Assembly (NCBI RefSeq): GCF_003363265.1
Contig: NZ_QRBF01000001.1
Coordinates: forward strand, 590,451-654,450
Direction of reading: 5' to 3'
Length of the DNA: 64,000 bases
Source: Dyella psychrodurans
GTDB lineage: Bacteria > Pseudomonadota > Gammaproteobacteria > Xanthomonadales > Rhodanobacteraceae
Numbering within the stretch: the first letter of the stretch is position 1; each line of letters begins with the position of its first letter. The position numbers and the translations under genes are program-made. Shown one piece after another: positions 53,609 to 62,592 of this stretch. The notes under the pieces are model-generated. The model worked only from the letters and a program-made list of their open reading frames with translations. It ran no database searches and was not told the origin of the DNA.

Positions 53609-54601
53609 ATGAGATCGCTGTATGGTGTATTGCTGGCGCTTGGCATGGCCTTCACGTGCCTTCCTGCCAGCGCGGACCCCATTCCAGGTTCGATGGACGT
53701 GCACTGGAATGAAGGCGCCGCCGATTGCAGCAAGACACCCGAGCCGCCCCTGCAGGTGTATCGCTATAACGCGCAGACCTACATCCTGCGCGAAAGTCCT
53801 TGCGCCACGTTCGAGGCGCCTTTCATGTACCTCTTGATAGGCTCCAAACGTGCCCTGTTGATCGACACCGGTGATGTGGCCGACCCAGGGCAGATGCCGC
53901 TGGCCAAGACCGTGATGGATCTGTTGCCGGGCGACGCCGACGCCAGGATGCCGCTGCTTGTGGTGCACACGCACGGCCATCTGGATCATCGTGCGGCCGA
54001 TCCGCAATTCCAGTCGTTGCCTCACGTGCAGGTGGTGCCGACCGACCTGGAGCACGTCAAGCAGTTTTTCGGCTTCAGCAACTGGCCCGACGGCATGTCG
54101 CAGATTGATCTTGGCGACCGCACCATCGATGTATTGCCTACGCCGGGGCATTATCCATCGCATGTTTCCTATTACGACCGAAATACCGCCTTGTTCTTCT
54201 CCGGCGATTTCTTCATGCCTGCGCGTTTGATCATTGACGATACCGCCAGCGACATCGCCAGCGCGCGACGCGTGGTCGACTTTGTCAGGGACCGCCCGGT
54301 GAGCTACGTACTGGGCGGCCATATCGAATTGGACAGTCATGGCGACACCTTTGCATGGGGATCGAACTATCACCCCGACGAGCACGTGCTGCAGCTGACC
54401 AAACAGGACCTGATGGGATTGCCCGCCGTCCTCGCCAAGTTCAACGGGTTCTACAGAGAAGACGGGATGTATGTGATGTTCAACCAGTACCGTCTGCTTG
54501 CCGCGGAATTGGCGGTGGTCGTATTGGTGCTCGCAGCCATGGTGACACTGACCTGGAAATACATTCGGCGGAGAAAGCGCCGGCGCCTCGCACGAGCATG
54601 A
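53609..54601 (+). CDS. Exported MBL-fold metallohydrolase with C-terminal membrane helix
   Basis: The product has about 330 residues with a signal peptide (SLYGVLLALGMAFTCLPASA) and a metallo-beta-lactamase fold: VHTHGHLDHRAADPQF (zinc motif HxHxDH), PTPGHYPSHVSYYD, the FSGDFF Asp and a final His in YVLGGHIEL. A C-terminal helix (LAAELAVVVLVLAAMVTLTW) followed by RRRKRRR would tether it to the inner membrane, leaving the enzyme in the periplasm. Substrate unknown. ATG 53609 has GGAG nine bases upstream. It converges with the copper block. Confidence 0.85.
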   Translation: MRSLYGVLLALGMAFTCLPASADPIPGSMDVHWNEGAADCSKTPEPPLQVYRYNAQTYILRESPCATFEAPFMYLLIGSKRALLIDTGDVADPGQMPLAKTVMDLLPGDADARMPLLVVHTHGHLDHRAADPQFQSLPHVQVVPTDLEHVKQFFGFSNWPDGMSQIDLGDRTIDVLPTPGHYPSHVSYYDRNTALFFSGDFFMPARLIIDDTASDIASARRVVDFVRDRPVSYVLGGHIELDSHGDTFAWGSNYHPDEHVLQLTKQDLMGLPAVLAKFNGFYREDGMYVMFNQYRLLAAELAVVVLVLAAMVTLTWKYIRRRKRRRLARA

Positions 54602-54652
54602 GCGCGGCGTTCTTCCGCAGCTCACGCCTGCGCGCGCAGGCCAGGGTCAGCG

Positions 54653-55201
54653 CTATTTCTTCTGCATGCCGTCGCCCATGTCCATATCCTCATCCGGTGG
54701 TGCCTTGGCGACGATGTCCTTGTACTGAGCAGGCGTCATCGAGGGCAGTTTCTGCAGGAATGCGACCATGCTCCAGATGGTCATGTCGTCATGAGTGGCG
54801 CCCCATGCAGGCATCGCACTCATCTTGATGCCGTGCTTGATGGTCCAGAAGGCTTCACGCGGATCGACCCGCGTCTGCGACAAATCGGGCGGCTGAGGAT
54901 AAAGCCCCGCGCGTATCTCGGAATCGTGCATTCCGGGCGCCAGATGGCAACCCGTGCACATGGCCGCGTACTGCCCCGCCCCTTTGAGGATCAATGAAGG
55001 ATCCTGGAGATTGGGAACACCGATCGACTTGGCATGCCGCTGCACGGAATGTTCCCTGACCATCGTCAGAAACCGATACGTAAACGGCGAATGCGGCACA
55101 TCGGCTCCGATGTTGTAGAAGCCCGACCACGCAAACCCGAGAACCGCCAAAGCAATGAGAGCGACCAACAGGCCGATGCGATAAACAATCCGATAGTTCA
55201 T
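54653..55201 (-). CDS. Membrane-anchored c-type cytochrome of the copper block
   Basis: The product has about 182 residues with an N-terminal anchor (VYRIGLLVALIALAVLGFAWSG) and one haem site, CTGCH, in GQYAAMCTGCHLAPGMHDSE. Axial Met is likely in IKMSAMPAWGAT. The C-terminus is Asp/Met-rich (DEDMDMGDGMQKK), a possible copper-binding tail. It starts eight bases after the copB stop, in one transcription unit. It may pass electrons from or to the copper oxidase; the role is inferred. Confidence 0.85.
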   Translation of the reverse strand: MNYRIVYRIGLLVALIALAVLGFAWSGFYNIGADVPHSPFTYRFLTMVREHSVQRHAKSIGVPNLQDPSLILKGAGQYAAMCTGCHLAPGMHDSEIRAGLYPQPPDLSQTRVDPREAFWTIKHGIKMSAMPAWGATHDDMTIWSMVAFLQKLPSMTPAQYKDIVAKAPPDEDMDMGDGMQKK

Positions 55202-55209
55202 GAAAGATC

Positions 55210-56058
55210 CTATAACCAGATGCGAATGCCCACGAGGATTTGACGATCGAAGACAGGCACGTGATCCGCACGTGCAAAGCCGGCTGTTCCGCCGAAACGC
55301 CGCGTCCATGCCAACCCTAAGTAAGGCGCCCATTGCCGGCTGATTTCGTAGCGAAGACGAAGGCCAAGCTGCGCCGTTGAAATGCCACTGCCAATCTGCT
55401 GCGTTACATCGCCCCTGTTGTAGGCGTTGAGCTCGAACTCGGGCTGCAACATCCAGCGCTGGGTAAAACGCAGCGTGTATTCCGCGCGCATGCGCGCAGC
55501 GAAACGGCCTGATTCGCCAGCATACGCCGTAGCCTGCAGGTCGACCCAGTAAGGAGCCAGGCCCTCCACACCGAACGCCATCCAGTTGCGCTTCGCTCCG
55601 ATGCCAAGATCGTGTCGAATGCCCAGCTGCGCATCCCAGAATGAAGAGACGGGGCGACTCCATAACGCCTCGATATCGCCACTATCGATGCGCCCTTGAC
55701 TGCCCTCGCCTTCGCTGCGTAGCCAGAACTTGTTGCTGTCGTTGCCATACCACGCCTCCGCCTCCCACATGGGACCATTACCGTGGTAGCCGCTTGCATA
55801 TTCCAGCTGATCGATAAGCAGCATGCCGTGTGATGCGTTGTCGTTCATCTCCATGCTTTTCATCGAAATGTCGCCCGACGAGGTAGACGATGCCGGTTGA
55901 ACCGGCGAAGTGGGCATGGATGTCGTGCCGTCCATAGTCGTGGACATGCCCTGAGGCATGGGTGTGCTCTGTGCGGAGGCGGTCATGGATAACCCGCAGG
56001 CGATGCATGCCATCCATGCGCGGCACCCGTTTCCAGGCGCAAAGCCAGGCCCGCTCAT
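55210..56058 (-). CDS. copB: Copper resistance outer-membrane protein CopB
   Basis: The product has about 282 residues with a signal peptide. A Met/Ser/Thr-rich N-terminal stretch (TPMPQGMSTTMDGTTSMPTS) is followed by the CopB barrel: LLIDQLEYASGYHGNGPMWEAEAWYGND, DIEALWSRPVSSFWDAQLGIRHDLG and a terminal RILVGIRIWL-type strand. CopB binds or sequesters copper in the outer membrane. Its ATG overlaps the copA stop (ATGA), showing coupling. ATG 56058 is chosen for that reason; the frame extends upstream inside copA. Confidence 0.9.
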   Translation of the reverse strand: MSGPGFAPGNGCRAWMACIACGLSMTASAQSTPMPQGMSTTMDGTTSMPTSPVQPASSTSSGDISMKSMEMNDNASHGMLLIDQLEYASGYHGNGPMWEAEAWYGNDSNKFWLRSEGEGSQGRIDSGDIEALWSRPVSSFWDAQLGIRHDLGIGAKRNWMAFGVEGLAPYWVDLQATAYAGESGRFAARMRAEYTLRFTQRWMLQPEFELNAYNRGDVTQQIGSGISTAQLGLRLRYEISRQWAPYLGLAWTRRFGGTAGFARADHVPVFDRQILVGIRIWL

Positions 56059-57809
56059 GCCACCACCACCTCGCGGAACATGCCCGCTTCCATATGGAAC
56101 ATCAGGTGGCAGTGATAAGCCCATCGTCCAGCGTTGTCCGCGGTGACGGCGTAGCTGATTCGCTGCCCCGGCTGGACGTTGATGGTGTGTTTGCGCACCT
56201 GGAAACGCCCATCGGCATCCTCCAGCTCGCTCCACATGCCATGCAGATGAATCGGGTGATTCATCATGGTGTCATTGACGAGAACGACACGCACCCGCTC
56301 GCCGTAGTTGAAACGCAGGGGCGCGGCGTCTGAAAACTTCACGTCGTCGAACGACCATATGAAGCGCTCCATGTCGCCGGTAAGGTGAAGCCTGATCTCC
56401 CTGCCCGGCGTTCGCGTGTCGATGGGACCGCCCTTCGTGTGCAAATCGGCGTAGGTAAGCACGCGTCGCCCATTGTTGCGCAAGCCGACGCCGGGATCGT
56501 CCAGATTGACGCGCGGATGGGGCACACGCATGTCGACGCCCAGGCCGGTCTTGAGCTCCGTGTTGGCCGCAGACGCTTCGGCCGGTGTCGGCATGGGCAT
56601 CTTGTCCATGCCGGGCATGTTCGACATATCGCCCCTATCGCGCATGCCATGCTGCATGGGCGATGCACCCCCCATCATGTCCTGCATGCCCAGCCACACA
56701 CGCGCATCGAGCGCGGGGACTATGGCCTGCATTCCGTAGCGCGGCGCCAGCGTTCCGCGTGCGTAACCGCTGCGATCGATCGATTGCGCGAATACGGTAT
56801 AGGCACGCTCGTCCTGCGGCTCGACGATCACGTCGTACGTTTCCGCATTCGCTATCCGAAATTCATCCACCTGAACCGGCTCGACCTCCTGGCCATCGGC
56901 ACTCACGACAGTCATCTTCAAGCCGGGAATGCGCACGTCGAAAATCGTCATGGCGGAGCCGTTGATGAAGCGCAGACGGATCTTTTCGCCGGGCTTGAAC
57001 AACCCGGTCCAGTTGCTGGCCGGTGCATGGCCATTCACGAGATAGGTATAAGCGAGCGCCGAGACATCGCTGAGATCGCTGGGATTCATGCGCATGGCGT
57101 TCCACATCCTGCGCATGGCCAGCGCCCTGCTCCATCCCATCGTATGGGCATCGCGCATGAGATCGGCAAGTGTGGGTTGGGCCAGGTTGTAGTAGTCGCT
57201 GCGTGTTTTCAGGTGCGCGAAGATCGTGGCCGGATCGTCGTCCGTCCAATCGTTGAGCATCACCACATAGTCGCGATCAGCCGCAAGGATCTCCCCCTGC
57301 CGTGGCTCTACAACGAGTGCGCCGTACAGGCCGGTCTGCTCCTGATAGCCGGAATGTGAGTGGTACCAGTAGGTTCCCGATTGCTTGACGTCAAACTGGT
57401 AGACAAAGGTCTCGCCAGGAGCAATGCCGCCGAAACTGAGACCGGGCACGCCGTCCATCTGAAACGGCACAACCATGCCGTGCCAGTGAATGGACGTTGG
57501 AACATGCAACCTGTTGGTCACACTGACTCGAACGCGTGTACCTTCCCGCCACCGCAAAATAGGTCCTGGCGTGCTGCCATTGACGGCGGTGGCGATACTC
57601 GGTTTGCCCGTGATGTTGACGGATGCCTGGGCGATCTCAAGCGCGAAGTCGGTGCCGCGAAGTACGGTCGGTTCGAGAGACCGCTGGAATGCATGCGCGG
57701 GAGCGGAGCGCAGTACGCCCGCGGCAGCCGCCACACCACCCAAGGCGAGCCCCTGGACGAAACGCCGCCGCGACATAACTGCCGCAGACGACGAATAAAG
57801 CGAATTCAT
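56055..57809 (-). CDS. copA: Multicopper oxidase CopA (copper resistance)
   Basis: The product has about 584 residues and a twin-arginine signal (SRRRFVQGLALGGVAAAAG). All copper sites are visible: HWHG in SIHWHGMVV, YHSHSG, HPIHLHGM and the C-terminal HCHLMFHMEAGM. A Met/His-rich segment (about 395-440, MQDMMGGASPMQHGM and DMSNMPGMDKMPMP) is typical of CopA. It oxidises Cu(I) to Cu(II) in the periplasm. GGAG sits eight bases upstream of ATG 57809. Order copL-copA-copB matches the Xanthomonas copper operon. Confidence 0.93.
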   Translation of the reverse strand: MNSLYSSSAAVMSRRRFVQGLALGGVAAAAGVLRSAPAHAFQRSLEPTVLRGTDFALEIAQASVNITGKPSIATAVNGSTPGPILRWREGTRVRVSVTNRLHVPTSIHWHGMVVPFQMDGVPGLSFGGIAPGETFVYQFDVKQSGTYWYHSHSGYQEQTGLYGALVVEPRQGEILAADRDYVVMLNDWTDDDPATIFAHLKTRSDYYNLAQPTLADLMRDAHTMGWSRALAMRRMWNAMRMNPSDLSDVSALAYTYLVNGHAPASNWTGLFKPGEKIRLRFINGSAMTIFDVRIPGLKMTVVSADGQEVEPVQVDEFRIANAETYDVIVEPQDERAYTVFAQSIDRSGYARGTLAPRYGMQAIVPALDARVWLGMQDMMGGASPMQHGMRDRGDMSNMPGMDKMPMPTPAEASAANTELKTGLGVDMRVPHPRVNLDDPGVGLRNNGRRVLTYADLHTKGGPIDTRTPGREIRLHLTGDMERFIWSFDDVKFSDAAPLRFNYGERVRVVLVNDTMMNHPIHLHGMWSELEDADGRFQVRKHTINVQPGQRISYAVTADNAGRWAYHCHLMFHMEAGMFREVVVA

Positions 57810-57887
57810 GGGACAACTCCATGCGAAATGAAGCGGCCCGAATGAGCGCAGGCGCGCTTCATCCGGCGGACAAATCAAGCGGAGCCG

Positions 57888-58286
57888 TCAGACCGACGGT
57901 GGTCGCAGTGGAGGAATGGGATCGCGCGTAGGCGCTTCGCTGCGGGGCAGCGACGCATAGTGGGTACCGGCTGGCGAAGAGGTACGCGCGGCGAAAGGCA
58001 CCGACGGCAACAACGCGGCACCGCACATCTCATCGCAATGACAAACACCATGGCTCGATTTACCGCAACAACCGTCGTCATCGTGGCCGTGAGCGACCGC
58101 CTGGCCGCTGACATGGTGCCCGGCCATGAATGCCTCACCCGCCGCTGGGCTCGTGTGGTTCACGTCGAGGGCGTTACCGGCTGATGTTGCATAAGCGGGC
58201 AACACCATCAGCAGCCACGCAAACCATGCCAGCACACGAACGCTTCGCGCGGCATATCGCTTGTGCGTGGAAGGCTGCGAACTCAT
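57888..58286 (-). CDS. copL: CopL-like metal-binding protein
   Basis: The 132-residue exported product has a signal-like helix (SVRVLAWFAWLLMVLPAYATSAG) and a His/Cys/Asp-rich core (GHHVSGQAVAHGHDDDGCCGKSSHGVCHCDEMCG) suited to copper binding. The Pro-rich end (DPIPPLRPPSV) is typical of CopL. In Xanthomonas copL lies just upstream of copA and is needed for copper-inducible expression. Here it is 78 bases upstream of copA. Similarity was judged from memory, so the symbol is provisional. Confidence 0.7.
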   Translation of the reverse strand: MSSQPSTHKRYAARSVRVLAWFAWLLMVLPAYATSAGNALDVNHTSPAAGEAFMAGHHVSGQAVAHGHDDDGCCGKSSHGVCHCDEMCGAALLPSVPFAARTSSPAGTHYASLPRSEAPTRDPIPPLRPPSV

Positions 58287-58332
58287 GCAGCAAGCTTATC
58301 CTTGACATGCCGGGCAACTCAACATCCGAAAG

Positions 58333-58686
58333 TCACTTCACGACGGTCGCCATGCTGTAAGCCATGTAGAGGCCGATTTTGTCCCCGGCCTTCAGATTCG
58401 CCATCGAAGCCGGGGGAAAATGCACGCGTAAAGCCATGCCTTCGGTCGTCACGTCGACGATCCCTGTCTTGGAGTCGGCATGAGTAACCGTTGCCGGCAT
58501 GGTGTGCATGCCTTGCATGTTGACCAGCGCATCAGTCTTGGGCGTATGTGTCATGTGTATGCCAGGCGCCTGTCCTGCGCTGGGCAGCGAACCGGGTGGC
58601 GTCGTGTCTTGAGCCGACGCCTGGACAACCGCCAGACATGCCGCAGCCAGCACAGAGACGAAATTCCTGATCGAAGACGCAATCAT
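58333..58686 (-). CDS. Small Met/His-rich periplasmic protein of the copper block
   Basis: The 117-residue exported protein has a signal peptide (SIRNFVSVLAAACLAVVQASAQ). The mature part contains a Met/His motif (GIHMTHTPKTDALVNMQGMHTMP) and a beta-rich end (GIVDVTTEGMALRVHFPPASMANLKAGDKIGLYMAYS). The VHFPPASMANLKAGDKI pattern is reminiscent of CusF-like small barrels but lacks the full CusF motif. Putative copper chaperone. It is first in the minus-strand copper block, ahead of copL by 46 bases. Confidence 0.65.
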   Translation of the reverse strand: MIASSIRNFVSVLAAACLAVVQASAQDTTPPGSLPSAGQAPGIHMTHTPKTDALVNMQGMHTMPATVTHADSKTGIVDVTTEGMALRVHFPPASMANLKAGDKIGLYMAYSMATVVK

Positions 58687-58792
58687 TACGACGACCTCCC
58701 CGCATGAAGACGGCTACCAGTGTCCGCATTATGCGGACCGGGATGTTCAGTTGTCCTGAAATGCGCGGTAACAAGGCGGGAATTCACCGGCC

Positions 58793-61700
58793 TCAATTCA
58801 CTTCCGAATAGCGCTGCAGAAGCATGCGCATCTGCACTTCAAAATCGCGCAGCATGCCGGATGCCGCATCGATGCCCGAAGCGTCAACAACTTTTTCCAT
58901 GGTTGCGCTTTGCGCAGCGATATCCTGTTCGCCCAACATAAGCAACGCACCTTTCAACGAATGAAGGCGCGCCAACATCGTTTCTTCGTCGTTAACATGT
59001 GCCGCGTCGAGAATGGCCTGCAGATCCCGAGTGCCTGATTCGACGAATACGCGGCATACCTTTTCCGGAAACTTGGCTGCCCAGGCGGGCTTGACCGGCG
59101 CCAATACCGGTTGAGCGACACTCGCAAGGTGGCGCGTCAAGGCTTCTTCAAGACGTTCAAGCGATAGCGGTTTGAGCAGAAGATCGTCGATACCCGCGTC
59201 TTTGCAACGCGCTTTTTCGCTGGCCAAAGCGGTTGCGGTGATCGCAAGAATGGGAACCGACGCACCGCGCTGGCGCAGTTCCTGCGTCAACTCGTAGCCG
59301 TTCATATGGGGCATATTGATGTCCGTGAGCACGACGCCATAACGACCGTCCTGCCACAGGCGCAACGCCACCGTCCCGTCTTCAGCGGCGTCGACGACAT
59401 AACCCAGCGTCTCGAGCTGCTGCTGGATCAGTTCGCGATTGACGGGATTGTCGTCGACAAGCAACACCCTGGCACGTTGTTCGACGGCGTGCGCCTTCTG
59501 CGGGCCCTGTGCGACCGTTTCGCGCTCCGCGACATGATCGGAATGGGCTTCGAGTATGGCGGCTTGCAGTGCGGCACTCGAATAACAAGATATATACCAG
59601 GACCCATCGCGTAACTCAGGCAGCAATGGACCATCCGTCGTTGCGCGCACAACCCGCCCGGCGCGATCGATCAACGCTTTTTCATCATCGTCGGACCACG
59701 CACGCCATGCGCCGAAAATGACGAGTGCATCGGCGTTTGCAACGCCGTCAAGGTCAAGTTCGGAGGGCTGCGCGGCCACCACGACCTTTGCGCCCCACCC
59801 GGACAAAAGTGTTTCCACCTCGGTACGCCACTCGGCCGCCGCCGAAAGCAGCGCTATCTTGCGCTTGGCGAGCGGTCTGAGATCGGCAGGCGGGGCGCTG
59901 ACATCTTCGATGACCGGCACTTCGAACGAGAAAACACTGCCCACCGCTGGCGTGCTTTGTACTTCGATATGGCCGCCCATCAGTTCGCTGATCTGTTGGC
60001 ACAAAGTCAAACCCAAGCCGCTTCCACCGAAACGCCTGGAAATGCTGGCATCGGCCTGCGAGAACGGCTGGAAAATCTGTTGGCATTGCTCATCGGTCAT
60101 CCCGATGCCCGAGTCGATGATCTCGAACCGCAAGCGCATGGTTTCGCCGGATGCTTCCACGGCGCGCCGCACGCGCAATACGATGCGACCGGACTCGGTA
60201 AATTTGACCGCGTTGCTGACCAGGTTGTTGAGTACCTGACGAATACGGTGCGCATCGGCCACATACGCCGGCGCCAAACCCGCTTCGACTCCGTAATAGA
60301 GCCGCAATCCCTTGCGCTGGGCAACGGGCGCATAAAGCAGTGCTGTCTGCTCCATCAGCGGGCGTAATTCGAACCGTATGGGGTCAATGTCGAGCTGCCC
60401 GGCTTCGATGCGCGAGAAGTCGAGTACGTCGCTGATGATCGCGAGCAGCGTATCCGCGGAAAGACGGATTCGATCGAGCCTTTCGTGCTGAGAGGGTTCC
60501 AGCTGCGAGCGACTCAGCAATTCAAGGTGTCCGAGAATGCCGTTGAGAGGGGTGCGGATTTCGTGGCTCATCATCGCCACGAACGACGATTTGGCCCGGC
60601 TTGCCGATTCCGCCGCCTGCCTGGCCGACTCGGAATCCTGCCTGGCCCGACGCAGATTTTCTTCCAGCTCGGTGCGCGCCGTCACGTCGCGAAGCACGCA
60701 GAACAGTGCCTGTTGATCCTGATAGATGATCGGCAGCGCGGCCACCAACAAATGTCGGCGCCCTTCCCCATTGCCGCTTGCCAGCGTATAGCCGAACTCC
60801 CGCGCCTCCGGCCGGCCATCCAGCGGGTGTTCCGCTTCGGCATAATCCTGCAGAAGTTGCCGGTAGAACGTTGTATCCGGATCGGGGATCTTGACCGCGT
60901 ATCCGCGCACCAGATCGTTTTGAAGCAGCGGCGCCGCACTATCTTTGGCGATCACGCACAATCCAACCGGCGATGTTTCGATCATCGTCCGATTGAGCAA
61001 CTCGCTCTGATAAACACGTTTGGCGCGCGCAAGCGCGGGAGCAAATACGCTTCGGTCTTGACGAATCAGCAACATCCACAATGCAATCAGCAGCACCACG
61101 GCTATGATGCAAGCCGTGAGCATGGACAGGCTTTCGTTGCGGAGAATGTCCATCCATGTGTACGAGCGAACGAGCGTCCATTGGGTACCGCTGACACGTT
61201 CCGCGATAAAGAAACGACCGTTCGATCGATACCGTACAGCGGTATTTTCAGCCCGCCGTATCCCGAGCCATGGTTTGAACGCGACCGCAACTTCCCGGCT
61301 ATCTGCGGGCGGCCGGGTACTGAGGACAACCTGGCCATCCTCTGCGATCACGGTAAAGTCGTTTTGTGCAGCTTTGCGCAATTGGCTGATGAATCGCTCC
61401 AACGGCTCGTAGATCACGATGGCGCCGATCGGCGTATCGCCATCCATCGCAACCAGTGATCCGATGATCGACGGCTGACCATTCGACGGATTTTTCCCAT
61501 ATGACGAGAGCACCTGCGGCATGCCCACACCATAGAAGGGAAGCGTTGGGTTGCCCTGTCGCAAATCACGCAGAGCCTGGAGGTTGTCGAAATCGATATT
61601 CGGTGCCTTGAGCTTCGAAAAAAGAGCCGCTCGATCGGTTTGTTCCGCGGCCGCATGCAGCTGCGGACCGTTCAATCCGCTGCCAAAGGCAAACAGCGCT

Positions 61701-62230
61701 TCGCTGGGGTCGTAGAAATAACCCAGTGTTCCCGGTTCCTTGGCGCGCTCGGTGATCGAGATGCCGCTTATGACCGACAACTCATGGACAAGCCCCAGAT
61801 AGCGTTCGACCTTGTCTTGCGGCCACGCATTGAGGGCGCTACCCAGAACCAACCATGGCATGGCTTCGTGGCTGGCTTGCACAACCGCCTGGTCGTCGTG
61901 TGCGGCAAAGCTCTGATAATCCGCCTGCCCTTTGGCGACCAGCTCGGCCGACCTGTTTCGCCAGACATACTCGATCATGTTCAGTGTGCGGATATACCCC
62001 GTATCGCGCTGTATGAACGCAGAATCGAGTGCCAGCTTGGCCTTGCGAAAATCGTCCAGCTGATCGGACTTGTAGTCGTTGATGCTGAGCAGAATCCACG
62101 CCAGCAGGACCAACAGGATGAGGAGCGACAGGACCGCCCCGCCACCGTATAGCAGTCGCTGCTGATGTCTCTCCAGCTCAGCAATATCCTGCTGACCTGT
62201 CGGAGTATGGGTGTAAACAGGCTCAGACAT
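58793..62230 (-). CDS. BarA/EvgS-like hybrid sensor histidine kinase
   Basis: The 1145-residue protein has TM1 (about 30-50), a periplasmic sensor region (50-365), TM2 (368-390), a PAS-like region (about 410-515), HisKA with phospho-acceptor His556 in MMSHEIRTPLNG, and a catalytic domain with N673 and the DSGIG and GGSGLGL loops. A degenerate receiver (790-905) follows, then a true receiver (D926/D927, D970, K1020), then an HPt domain with His1090 in RLHSLKG. This phosphorelay chain lacks a linked response regulator. It is separated from the copper block by about 105 bases. ATG 62230 is a weak but family-like start. Confidence 0.9.
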   Translation of the reverse strand: MSEPVYTHTPTGQQDIAELERHQQRLLYGGGAVLSLLILLVLLAWILLSINDYKSDQLDDFRKAKLALDSAFIQRDTGYIRTLNMIEYVWRNRSAELVAKGQADYQSFAAHDDQAVVQASHEAMPWLVLGSALNAWPQDKVERYLGLVHELSVISGISITERAKEPGTLGYFYDPSEALFAFGSGLNGPQLHAAAEQTDRAALFSKLKAPNIDFDNLQALRDLRQGNPTLPFYGVGMPQVLSSYGKNPSNGQPSIIGSLVAMDGDTPIGAIVIYEPLERFISQLRKAAQNDFTVIAEDGQVVLSTRPPADSREVAVAFKPWLGIRRAENTAVRYRSNGRFFIAERVSGTQWTLVRSYTWMDILRNESLSMLTACIIAVVLLIALWMLLIRQDRSVFAPALARAKRVYQSELLNRTMIETSPVGLCVIAKDSAAPLLQNDLVRGYAVKIPDPDTTFYRQLLQDYAEAEHPLDGRPEAREFGYTLASGNGEGRRHLLVAALPIIYQDQQALFCVLRDVTARTELEENLRRARQDSESARQAAESASRAKSSFVAMMSHEIRTPLNGILGHLELLSRSQLEPSQHERLDRIRLSADTLLAIISDVLDFSRIEAGQLDIDPIRFELRPLMEQTALLYAPVAQRKGLRLYYGVEAGLAPAYVADAHRIRQVLNNLVSNAVKFTESGRIVLRVRRAVEASGETMRLRFEIIDSGIGMTDEQCQQIFQPFSQADASISRRFGGSGLGLTLCQQISELMGGHIEVQSTPAVGSVFSFEVPVIEDVSAPPADLRPLAKRKIALLSAAAEWRTEVETLLSGWGAKVVVAAQPSELDLDGVANADALVIFGAWRAWSDDDEKALIDRAGRVVRATTDGPLLPELRDGSWYISCYSSAALQAAILEAHSDHVAERETVAQGPQKAHAVEQRARVLLVDDNPVNRELIQQQLETLGYVVDAAEDGTVALRLWQDGRYGVVLTDINMPHMNGYELTQELRQRGASVPILAITATALASEKARCKDAGIDDLLLKPLSLERLEEALTRHLASVAQPVLAPVKPAWAAKFPEKVCRVFVESGTRDLQAILDAAHVNDEETMLARLHSLKGALLMLGEQDIAAQSATMEKVVDASGIDAASGMLRDFEVQMRMLLQRYSEVN

Positions 62231-62592
62231 CGTTATCTCATCAGTCCGATGATTCGCTGGTAAGGCATTCAGTTCGATGCCTTGTGAAGAAAATGAAATG
62301 CAGCGAGACGGCAGAAACATCGACGCCATGGCATTCTAGACCCCTCCACAGGCCTGAGATGGCGCCCGGATGCTGAGACTGCCTGACGCGACGGTTCGCT
62401 GCCCGCCATCAGGAAAGCCCTCAATCCCCGCCGGCCGAAGCTAACTCCTTGGGAGAGGGCAACGCCGACAAGCGGATCGTAAGAGTCGTCCTACCGCAGA
62501 AATATCGGACTCGCCTTAAAAGCGAACACCAAAATGGCGACACGGTAGTTTGGAACGATCTATATTCCGACCTTTCCCATTCGTACGACCTC
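62231..62592. other. Divergent intergenic region between kinase and MBL genes
   Basis: 362 bases with no clear gene. It must hold promoters for both divergent genes. Open frames extend into it from each side but lack ribosome binding sites and homology. I see no repeat or operator. Confidence 0.5.
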
